A DNA stretch of 11,251 nucleotides, from contig DKKR01000095.1 of the NCBI GenBank assembly GCA_002455375.1, positions 1 to 11,251 of the forward strand. Direction: 5' to 3'. Under the pieces are notes generated by a model that worked only from the letters and a program-made list of their open reading frames with translations, was not told where the DNA came from and did no database searches. Positions 1 to 6,374 of the stretch are shown in pieces; the first letter of the stretch is position 1; every line of letters begins with the position of its first letter. The position numbers were made by a program, and so were the translations under genes. Source of the stretch: Bacteroidetes bacterium UBA6661. GTDB taxonomy: Bacteria > Bacteroidota > Bacteroidia > AKYH767-A > OLB10.

Positions 1-1316
1 CTGATTTTTCTTGCTGCATACCAAACATACATGGTTACGAATAAAAACATGGCAAGAATCATGGTAACATATCCACCATATTCAAATTTTATTGAGTTGG
101 CTACTAAAAAGGCTATTTCTATTACAATAAATAATAAAAAAGTGAGCATTACCAACGGTAAAGGATAACGTTTGAGGTAGAGGTAGAAGGATAATAAAAT
201 AGTAGTCATCATCATATCGATGATAATAGCCAAACCATAGGCCCCTTCCATGTTAGACGAATGTTGAAAGAATAAAACTACGGCAATACAACCGGCACAC
301 AATATCCAGTTAACCGTAGGAATATAAACCTGTCCGCGAAGATCTGTTGGATAGACAACTCTTAGTTTAGGCCCGAAGTTGAGTCGCATGGCTTCATTGA
401 CAACGGTAAATGCACCACTGATGATTGCCTGACTTGCAACAACTGCTGCCGTGGTGGAAATAATGATACCAATCAGCAGAAACCATTCCGGCATTAACTG
501 ATAAAATGGGTTCACATCTATGGTTTTTCCTTCAAACTTCAACAGATTTGCCCCTTGACCGAAGTAGTTTATCAAAAGGCAAAACTTTACCATTGTCCAT
601 GTGATATAAATATTTTTTCGGCCTACGTGTCCCAAATCGGAATACAATGCCTCGGCTCCTGTTGTACAAAGAAAAACAGCACCTAAAATCCAAAAACCTT
701 CAGGATAATTGACTAAAAGTTGATAGGCATAATAAGGATTAACAGCTTTAAGAACAGATGGATTTTGCATTAGTTGATGAAAGCCTAAAATAAACAACAT
801 CGAAAACCATAACAGCATAATCGGACCAAATGATTTTCCAACAAAGTTGCTTCCAAACTGTTGAATAAAAAACAAAAAGAAAATAATAGAGATGATAATA
901 GGAATAGTAGGCAGGTCGGGGTGAAGAATCTGAATACCTTCCACAGCAGAAGAAACAGAAATGGCTGGGGTGATTAAACCATCGGCAAGCAAGGCACTGC
1001 CACCAAGAATTGCAGCGAACACTAACCATTTTACCTTGGTTTTTCTAACCAAAGCATAGAGCGAAAAAATTCCACCCTCACCTTTGTTATCGGCACGTAA
1101 TGTGAGGAAAACATATTTAAAAGTAGTTTGAAGCGTTAAAGTCCAGAATATACAACTGATTCCACCAAGAACTAACTCCGGACTTATTACTCTGTCGCCA
1201 ATAATAGCATTCATCACATAAAGAGGTGATGTACCTATGTCACCATAAATAATTCCTAAGGTGACTAAAAGACCTCCAAAGGTTATTTTGTTTAACGGAT
1301 CGTGGCGTGCAACCAT
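1..1316 (-). CDS. kup: Kup-family potassium uptake transporter, C-terminus off the window
   Basis: Inner-membrane K+ uptake permease of the KUP/HAK/KT (K_trans) family, normally a K+/H+ symporter. I translated the minus strand from 1316 and found 438 uninterrupted codons to the window edge. Family signatures appear in order: GDIGTSPLY (residues 25-33, first membrane segment, whose Asp and Tyr are implicated in cation handling in this family), LRADNKGEGGIFSLY (73-87), DGLITPAISV (112-121), TGAEALYSDLGHVGRK (219-234), and SQAIISGAF (about 295-302) followed by RGQVYIPTVNW. The many hydrophobic segments fit a 12-segment core. Full-length relatives are about 620-660 residues, so roughly 200 residues, mostly the cytosolic C-terminal domain, are missing. 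The ATG at 1316 is chosen because the family motif begins at the expected distance and an in-frame stop lies about 50 bases upstream. It shares strand with the T9SS genes but sits 562 bases after them and looks like a separate unit. The family call is very sure. Confidence 0.96.
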   Translation of the reverse strand, partial: MVARHDPLNKITFGGLLVTLGIIYGDIGTSPLYVMNAIIGDRVISPELVLGGISCIFWTLTLQTTFKYVFLTLRADNKGEGGIFSLYALVRKTKVKWLVFAAILGGSALLADGLITPAISVSSAVEGIQILHPDLPTIPIIISIIFFLFFIQQFGSNFVGKSFGPIMLLWFSMLFILGFHQLMQNPSVLKAVNPYYAYQLLVNYPEGFWILGAVFLCTTGAEALYSDLGHVGRKNIYITWTMVKFCLLINYFGQGANLLKFEGKTIDVNPFYQLMPEWFLLIGIIISTTAAVVASQAIISGAFTVVNEAMRLNFGPKLRVVYPTDLRGQVYIPTVNWILCAGCIAVVLFFQHSSNMEGAYGLAIIIDMMMTTILLSFYLYLKRYPLPLVMLTFLLFIVIEIAFLVANSIKFEYGGYVTMILAMFLFVTMYVWYAARKI

Positions 1317-1332
1317 ATTTTTAATAGGATGG

Positions 1333-1340
1333 CAAAGGTA
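1333..1340 (-). promoter_or_regulatory. Candidate Bacteroidota -7 promoter box for kup
   Basis: Read on the minus strand, TACCTTTG matches the Bacteroidota -7 consensus TAnnTTTG exactly and ends 16 bases before the kup ATG, which would give a short leader of roughly 10 bases. The -33 region is weak: only a T/C-rich stretch about 20-26 bases upstream, without a clear TTTG. The box match is seen; promoter activity is inferred. Confidence 0.4.
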
Positions 1341-1613
1341 TGATTTCGAAAGGTTTGTTGAAGAAAGTTTTTAAAAAAAAACCTCAATTGTAATTGAATT
1401 TTAATAATTCATATTTGACAGCAGAGTGATTAATGCTATGATGATAATGGAATAGTTGGGCATTTCTTTTTTAGTGCTTATATACCAGCAATTTTTTAAC
1501 TACGCTTTGGTAATTGTTTGTTATTATACATTGATAATTAACATTTATAATTTTTGGCGAGGTTATGTATTGCAGTGTACTCCACGAATAGGTAACTTGG
1601 AAAATCTTCCTTC

Positions 1614-1748
1614 ATTCTTTGTCTTGATACAAAAGAACCTAAAAATCAAGACTGTCTGAAAAACCACTACAAAAGCCGGCTATGCACGAAAACAAAAACT
1701 TGTTGCCGCAAGCCGCCACAGGCGGACATGCCGGCAACTTCAGACAGT
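1614..1748 (-). repeat. Palindromic repeat element, copy 1
   Basis: A composite element made of a large inverted repeat plus a short flanking hairpin. The outer arms are ACTGTCTGAA (1651-1660) and TTCAGACAGT (1739-1748). Inside them lies a nested hairpin, GTTGCCG (1702-1708) with CGGCAAC (1732-1738), which itself encloses CCGCC (1713-1717) and GGCGG (1721-1725). The left flank has TTCTTTG (1615-1621) facing CAAAAGAA (1630-1637), and CTTGAT (1623-1628) facing ATCAAG (1645-1650). Copy 2 at 6185-6311 has the same plan and orientation: a hairpin body of unrelated sequence followed on the minus strand by a related tail (GTCTT, GGTTC, TTTTG, CAAG, CAAAGAA, TGAA in that order). Non-coding. The arms are seen directly; calling it a dispersed family is inference from two copies plus my recollection of similar tails in other Bacteroidota. 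Confidence 0.7.
1689..1738 (-). terminator. Terminator-like hairpin ending the A1-B1-A2-B2 operon
   Basis: On the minus strand a two-tier stem (7-bp GTTGCCG/CGGCAAC outside, 5-bp CCGCC/GGCGG inside) is followed by AAG, five Ts, G and four Ts. It lies about 140 bases after the B2 stop, the right place to end the operon transcript. On the plus strand the outer arms of the same element end in eight Ts (1748-1755), but with a very long loop and no plus-strand gene to serve. No other U-tailed hairpin was found between B2 and kup. Confidence 0.5.
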
Positions 1749-1878
1749 TTTTTTTCTTTTTGCTCATAAAATTGCCTTTTGCTTAACGTGTTTTTTCAGA
1801 AGGTCGGTCTTTGAGGCATGAAGGAAACTTTGTAAACATGGAATGATTGTTTTGAATTTAGAACATAGTATTTTTTTA

Positions 1879-3396
1879 TCATTCTTTAAGGACAACCAAC
1901 TTTTTATGCACCCTTTCATTATTGCTTGTGATTGTGCAATTATAAACACCATTTGCAAGTTTTGGTAAGGAGATATACTGCATTGTACTCCAAGGTGGCA
2001 AGTTTTGTTTGTAAACTTGTTTGCCGTTTATATCAAATATTTGAAGTGTGCCACTTTTGTTTTGGGGTAAGAGATAAATAATTTTGAAGCTGCCGTTTGT
2101 AGGGTTTGGCGAAATGGAAAATTTAAAATCATGTTGCTTAACATTATTAATGCCTGTAATCAAACATGGGCAGGTTGTTTGTGTGGTATCGCAGCCTAAG
2201 TAGTAGTTGGGGTGGTTAACATGACTTGCATAAATATAGCACGGTGTTTGAACGGAATGTTGCAATACATTACAAGCCATTCCTGCACTATCGGGCTGGT
2301 CTATTAGATTAATGGCGGTTGTACTACTGGTAGAGCTAACATAAATTTTTCCGTTGGCAGCTAAATAAAGGTAAGCAAAATTTGTTATCCCATAAGTGGT
2401 ATTAAAATCATACCAAGCAACCGACTGTCGTGAAGCAGCAATGTTGGTTGCCTGTAAATCAAATTGAGAGATTTCCCAAGGTTTGGAAGTATATAAATAT
2501 CGAGAATTTGCCGAGAATGCTAAGCCAACACCGAAGAAAGAATCATTAAGATTAAAGACAACTGGGGGAGTATCAATTGAAAATTGACCAGAGCATCGGT
2601 CAAAATCCAGAATTCTCAAATCACGGATATAGGGTTCGGGCATCACTCCGGTAGCAATTGTTTTAGTATAAGCAAACTTGGTTCCGTCAGGCGAAAATGC
2701 CTGTCTTGAGGCGAAGCTGGTGTGCATAGGCACTCCAAGATGCTGCTGATGCACATTAGCAATACCACTGGGTGTCAGCAGTAAGGTATAAATAATATCG
2801 CTGCTGTCTTTGAGTACAGCTATCCACCAATCGCGGCCATTGGCATGTTTGCAGGCTGTAACTCCAAAAGTTAAGGAGTCGCTAAATGCAATTTGATTTT
2901 TAAGTGTCACGGCTCCACGACCACTATCCAATGTCATGTCAATGATGGAGTAATACAGATTGCGCGGATACACATTTACATCATCAAGCTCATAAAAAAG
3001 AGCAAATTTATTTGAACTGTCAGGGAATGGAAGGGCTACGCCAGCATTTGCAAATGGTAATCCAAATGTACAATAAGAGCTAGGCTGTCCTGAATAGAGA
3101 TTTTCACCATTCAGCATAGTATCGCCTGCAGCATTGGCAATCCAGCAGCCATTGGTGTAAAACAACAAATTTCCGGCACTGTCGGAAATATTAGCTTGTG
3201 CAGTAGTAAATCTCATCTTTCTTACTTGTGAGAATACATTAAAATTGAATGAGTCTATTTCTGCCTTGGCTCTCAATGCTGTAGTAAAAGAATCAAGTCC
3301 TGTTTGATACCCCAACAGATAGTTGTGGTTATATCCCTGCCCCAAACAACTACAGCCGTGCAATAAAATAATACTGAGTGTTATTAGCTTTTTCAT
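1879..3396 (-). CDS. B2: secreted beta-propeller-like protein with T9SS sorting domain
   Basis: Predicted exported protein of 505 residues, function unknown. Residues 1-20 form a signal peptide (two Lys, hydrophobic core, possible cleavage near LGQ-G). Residues about 25-400 match the Bacteroidota beta-propeller-like family: NISDSAGNLLFYTNG near 69-83, CKHANGRDWW (182-191), FSPDGTKFAY (234-243), FDRC (265-268), FSANSRYLY (294-302), LAANGKIY (345-352) and HPNYYLG (395-401). Residues 422-505 are a type A T9SS C-terminal domain: PNP (430-432), IFDINGK, LANGVY and a KKLVV end. The ATG overlaps the stop of A2 in ATGA, which fixes the start and implies translational coupling. It is a paralogue of B1 of identical length; the last 84 residues are about 93% identical, the rest far less. 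Cys15 after LLHG resembles a weak lipobox, but His at -2 is atypical. Propeller assignment rests on family motifs, not on counted blades. Confidence 0.9.
   Translation of the reverse strand: MKKLITLSIILLHGCSCLGQGYNHNYLLGYQTGLDSFTTALRAKAEIDSFNFNVFSQVRKMRFTTAQANISDSAGNLLFYTNGCWIANAAGDTMLNGENLYSGQPSSYCTFGLPFANAGVALPFPDSSNKFALFYELDDVNVYPRNLYYSIIDMTLDSGRGAVTLKNQIAFSDSLTFGVTACKHANGRDWWIAVLKDSSDIIYTLLLTPSGIANVHQQHLGVPMHTSFASRQAFSPDGTKFAYTKTIATGVMPEPYIRDLRILDFDRCSGQFSIDTPPVVFNLNDSFFGVGLAFSANSRYLYTSKPWEISQFDLQATNIAASRQSVAWYDFNTTYGITNFAYLYLAANGKIYVSSTSSTTAINLIDQPDSAGMACNVLQHSVQTPCYIYASHVNHPNYYLGCDTTQTTCPCLITGINNVKQHDFKFSISPNPTNGSFKIIYLLPQNKSGTLQIFDINGKQVYKQNLPPWSTMQYISLPKLANGVYNCTITSNNERVHKKLVVLKE
1882..2133 (-). 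repeat. Sorting-domain homology island in B2
   Basis: These 252 bases encode the last 84 residues of B2 and match 6378-6629 of B1 without gaps at about 91% by hand count (about 22 differences), with long stretches that are identical in the DNA. Upstream of the island the two genes diverge sharply. Recent gene conversion or copying of a sorting-domain cassette explains this better than purifying selection alone, because synonymous sites are also conserved. Confidence 0.8.
3393..3396 (-). other. ATGA stop-start overlap, A2 to B2
   Basis: The TGA stop of A2 (3395-3393) shares bases with the ATG of B2 (3396-3394), inside CGATGA. The same hexamer joins A1 and B1. A 4-base overlap of this type usually means ribosomes re-initiate, giving coupled and near-equal synthesis of the two proteins. 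Confidence 0.85.
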
Positions 3397-6353
3397 CGTG
3401 CAATAATTAATTTTTTAACCCTGCTATAACCGTGGCTGTCTTTAATTTCCACCATGTACATGCCCTGAAAGTATTTATGTGTATAAATAGTAAACTGTTT
3501 TTCACCATTCAACTGCCATTCGCCCATCATATACCCCAGCATGGTGCGTAGGGTTAACTTCGTTAATCCATCAACCGGTGATAGTATTCTTACCTCTGTT
3601 TTACCATCGGCAGGGTTGGGAACCAAATCAAAATCTATGGCCGTATAGTTTGCAAATCCGTTTGCCGTTTGTGCCATTCTGTATATGCCTTCCTGCAAGC
3701 AGGCATACTTGTCGTCATACTCCAAACTGTCGTTAAACAATGCCAGCATGTTTCTTGCCTGATATACTGAAACCCCTCCACTGTAAGGACATTGCATGGC
3801 AATGGTTAACAACGTATTCATATCAGTTTGTAAACTATCTTCGCCTTGTTTCTCTACTTTTCGAAGTAGCTCAGTCATTATTTTTTGATTAATCTGAGGT
3901 AAAGTTACCGGCTGCGCGGCAGCATTGGTATTGGAGCTGTTAACCCAGTTGCCTGATTGAATATTTTCAATCTGTTGCATTAAGTTTTTACGTGTAGTCT
4001 GCCGGCTATTTAATTGTTGTATAAGATTGTCCAACATGGTTTCGTAAAGTGTAGTGGGGCTTTGTTTTAATAAACTATCAACAATATTCAAACTGTCTGT
4101 TATCTGCTGCATTAAACTATCGGATGCAGCTAACAAACTATTAAAATAGCCACTGATAACAAAGGCTGATTTCTGAAACTCTTTTGTTTCACTCAGCTTG
4201 CCGATAACATTGTTTTGATTGTTGATATAAAAAGCAGTAAGCACAGAGTCGCTGTCTCGAAGAGTGTCGTTGGCAGCAAGCAGCTCATAAAGATTTTGCT
4301 GAGCAATGCTTTTTGTTTCTTCAATAAATTCTGTTGAAAGCGTATCGCCTCTGGCAATGTTATAAAGCAACAGTGTATCTTCTGATGTGGTAAAGGCTGC
4401 ATAACAGTCATTGCCGCACTGATCGGGTGTACCTGGATTCTGAATAAACCAAGGCCCGTTGGGGCTTATATTTAACGGATGCCATATAGTATTGACATTA
4501 GTGTGAGCCACTATTGGAGATAAAGAAGGATCTCCCAAATTGGTTGCATTTACCTTGTTTAAAACATTCAACCACCGGTTGCCTTTCTGCATCTGTTGGC
4601 CAATGATGGCAGCAGTGTTCAGGTACAAACCCATATCGCAACTGTCCACATCGTTGGTACGATATACATTGTTTTTGGTACAATCACCTCCCATATACAC
4701 TCCGCAGTTTTGAAACCGTATGTGGTTGCAGTTAATATTAAAGCCTTTGCTCTGCGCTACCTCCATGCCTTTAGATATTAAAAGTGTGTCGGCTGGATAG
4801 TCGGAAATTATGTAGTTGCATGTTACCGTTGCCGTGTCGCTGCCTAATAGCTGTATACCTGTGGTCAAAGGTTTTTGTGAACCTACGGTGTATTGATTAA
4901 TGCTGTTATAGTTTATCTGTGGTTTTAAAGCAAAGCTGCTTTTAATTCCCGCAGCTGCTGCATGTAAGGCAATGGTATTACTATAAATATTGTAGTTAGC
5001 ACTGGAGGTGTTGGTTAATTCATCCAAGGTTATGCCTACACCTTTGCTGCTACCCTGCATGGTAATGTTATTACCTTCAATTGCCACGGATTTTGCACCT
5101 TCGTTGCGCGATAAATAAATCCCATAACTCTTAGCCTGAATATCGTTGTAGGTGATGGATGCAGTGCGTAGTTTGCAGCGTGCAGCATATATGCCTGTAA
5201 GCACTTGTTTGAAGATAAGGTTGTGCGCTTTTAATTCGCTGTAAATAGAATAAATACCTCTGTCGCATTGCTGCACTGTAGTGCCACCGGATGTCAGTGG
5301 TTGCATGTTTAAAACGCCCATGGTGTTTGCACTGTTGCCCCAACTGACAACAGCCGTTCCGCTGGGTTTGGTTGGCCAACTGCCACTGCTACTGATAAAC
5401 TCAAACTTGCTGTTGGCTAAAGTTAAATGACTGTTAACACTGTAAATGCCAAACTCCATTTTGCTGAAATAATTTTCATTAAAAAGGTTATCACCAATGG
5501 TACAAAACATATTATTGAGCCAGATGCCACTTAGTGGCACTGTGCCGTGTGCAGGCTGCCCCATAAAGCTTGGTTTAAATCCATTAACCTTAGTGAATGT
5601 AGTACCTATTACGGTGAGGTGTGCAAAGCCATAAACATCAGAGAGCGATAGCTCGGGCTGTGCATTAATACCAATGATGTTGTCGTAAAAATTGCTGTTT
5701 ACAGACTTTACCACGCCTTTGTTACGCAGCAATATTCCGTTTTCTGCATCGGCAATGGTGCTACCATTTAATGTTACTGTTCCGTTTTCCAACACTTCTA
5801 TCCCTCTCCACATAGTATCACATGCCTGTAAGGTAGTGTTGTTGAGAGTTAAAGCACCTCCATTTTGAACAATTATCTGCGCTCCTGCGGCAGTGTAAAC
5901 AGTACAACTGTTTAAGTTGAGAATATTGTTTACATAAAATCTGCCTTCCACATATATGGATTTGTTGTTGATAGTTGCAGTGCCGGAGAAAGTACTATCA
6001 GCGAAAGTGGTGTCGGTATTAGCGCAAGTATTTAGAACGTTTACACAAACACTATCCTTCCACGTAGTTCCCATTGGCGAAGTAACGCTTGCTACGTTGT
6101 AAAAACAGCTACCCTGCTGTGTAAAGTAGCCTGATACGGTAAAGGTGTCGCATTGCATGGAGGTGAGGGTAACTTCTCTGTTCATTTCTTTTGCTTGTCC
6201 AAAAGAAACGAACCAAAGAAAAAGACACCAACAAAGCCAACCGTAAATTTTCTTTTTACGCAAAGCCTGCCCTGCATAAGCCGGAAAATTTACGGTTCGC
6301 ACCTTTGTTGGATCGTCAGCGCACGGGGATTGTTGTATTACTAACCGATACAT
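3393..6353 (-). CDS. A2: beta-helix T9SS protein, N-terminus replaced by a repeat element
   Basis: Predicted surface protein, 986 residues from the ATG at 6353. Residues 1-57 are encoded by repeat copy 2 and have no counterpart in A1. Residues 61-124 are the second half of a DUF11-like domain, close to A1. About 130-600 form a right-handed parallel beta-helix rich in GIY, NNTI and short Asn turns, opening with CDTMWRGI (178-185) and including GQPAHG (265-270). About 660-850 are predicted helical and Gln/Asn/Ser-rich. QCPYSGG (854-860) to CLQEGIYR (885-892) is a conserved cysteine module, and about 905-986 is a T9SS sorting domain (PNP 912-914, GMYMVEI, KKLIIAR). The start is uncertain. ATG6353 is 21 bases after the B1 stop, while a TTG at 6263 would open a compact signal peptide: RKKK, a Trp/Cys/Phe-rich core, then FGQA. 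ATG6185 would remove any signal. The gene may be rescued by the element or decaying, though no stop or frameshift is visible. Confidence 0.85.
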   Translation of the reverse strand: MYRLVIQQSPCADDPTKVRTVNFPAYAGQALRKKKIYGWLCWCLFLWFVSFGQAKEMNREVTLTSMQCDTFTVSGYFTQQGSCFYNVASVTSPMGTTWKDSVCVNVLNTCANTDTTFADSTFSGTATINNKSIYVEGRFYVNNILNLNSCTVYTAAGAQIIVQNGGALTLNNTTLQACDTMWRGIEVLENGTVTLNGSTIADAENGILLRNKGVVKSVNSNFYDNIIGINAQPELSLSDVYGFAHLTVIGTTFTKVNGFKPSFMGQPAHGTVPLSGIWLNNMFCTIGDNLFNENYFSKMEFGIYSVNSHLTLANSKFEFISSSGSWPTKPSGTAVVSWGNSANTMGVLNMQPLTSGGTTVQQCDRGIYSIYSELKAHNLIFKQVLTGIYAARCKLRTASITYNDIQAKSYGIYLSRNEGAKSVAIEGNNITMQGSSKGVGITLDELTNTSSANYNIYSNTIALHAAAAGIKSSFALKPQINYNSINQYTVGSQKPLTTGIQLLGSDTATVTCNYIISDYPADTLLISKGMEVAQSKGFNINCNHIRFQNCGVYMGGDCTKNNVYRTNDVDSCDMGLYLNTAAIIGQQMQKGNRWLNVLNKVNATNLGDPSLSPIVAHTNVNTIWHPLNISPNGPWFIQNPGTPDQCGNDCYAAFTTSEDTLLLYNIARGDTLSTEFIEETKSIAQQNLYELLAANDTLRDSDSVLTAFYINNQNNVIGKLSETKEFQKSAFVISGYFNSLLAASDSLMQQITDSLNIVDSLLKQSPTTLYETMLDNLIQQLNSRQTTRKNLMQQIENIQSGNWVNSSNTNAAAQPVTLPQINQKIMTELLRKVEKQGEDSLQTDMNTLLTIAMQCPYSGGVSVYQARNMLALFNDSLEYDDKYACLQEGIYRMAQTANGFANYTAIDFDLVPNPADGKTEVRILSPVDGLTKLTLRTMLGYMMGEWQLNGEKQFTIYTHKYFQGMYMVEIKDSHGYSRVKKLIIAR
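5982..6167 (-). repeat. DUF11-like homology island in A2
   Basis: Encodes residues 63-124 of A2 and matches 10481-10666 of A1. A core of about 113 bases differs at only about 8 positions; the outer parts are less alike. Protein identity ends abruptly a few codons short of repeat copy 2, so the element, not gradual divergence, marks the break. Confidence 0.8.
6185..6311 (-). repeat. Palindromic repeat element, copy 2, fused to the A2 reading frame
   Basis: Large imperfect palindrome: CCAACAAAG (6228-6236) pairs with CTTTGTTGG (6303-6311), then after a small internal loop AACCGTAAATTTTC (6239-6252) pairs perfectly with GAAAATTTACGGTT (6284-6297), leaving a 31-base apical loop. Beside it is a second hairpin, TTTCTTTTG (6185-6193) with CAAAAGAAA (6200-6208). 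The element may extend to about 6330. It has the same body-plus-tail plan as copy 1 (1614-1748), in the same orientation, with related tail sequence but an unrelated body. It is read through in frame as the start of A2; on the plus strand it also yields a short lysine-rich frame that is not a gene. No target-site duplication could be identified by eye. Confidence 0.8.
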
Positions 6354-6374
6354 TGCTGTTTTAAAAATACTACG

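Larger units (their letters stand above)
1317..1878. other. 562-base gap between B2 and kup
   Basis: No convincing gene lies here. The gap holds the candidate kup promoter next to the kup start, an AT-rich stretch (about 1370-1600) in which I see only short weak palindromes, and a structured repeat element (about 1614-1748) that includes a terminator-like hairpin serving the minus-strand operon. The 67-codon plus-strand frame at 1456-1659 runs into the repeat element, has no recognisable domain and is not accepted as a gene. Confidence 0.7.

Noticed and set aside
748..1029. 93-codon minus-strand frame inside kup
   Set aside because: It is an alternative frame of the kup coding sequence, whose true frame runs uninterrupted from 1316 to the edge with all family motifs.
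1415..1442. TTGACA and TATGAT with 16-base spacing on the plus strand
   Set aside because: Looks like an enterobacterial sigma-70 promoter, but Bacteroidota use a different consensus and there is no believable plus-strand gene after it. AT-rich DNA makes such matches common.
1456..1659. 67-codon plus-strand frame before the repeat element
   Set aside because: No domain, AT-driven hydrophobic composition, and its last third is simply translation of the repeat tail. Peptides like its C-terminus are what such repeats give when translated.
1651..1748. Integron attC site or CRISPR unit
   Set aside because: Nested palindromes recall attC, but there is no integrase, no core-site pair and no cassette series. 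Only two diverged copies exist, far apart, so it is not a CRISPR array.
3337..3396. B2 as a lipoprotein (LLHGC near residue 15)
   Set aside because: His at -2 is atypical of a lipobox, and the protein already has a T9SS sorting domain and a plausible signal peptidase I site at LGQ-G. Not excluded, but not called.
4193..5379. Several 60-80 codon frames inside A2 on both strands
   Set aside because: They overlap a long frame with clear beta-helix motifs and a T9SS tail, have no recognisable content and are shadows.
6153..6344. Plus-strand 63-codon frame over the start of A2
   Set aside because: Lysine-rich translation of the repeat element on the opposite strand; no domain and no promoter.
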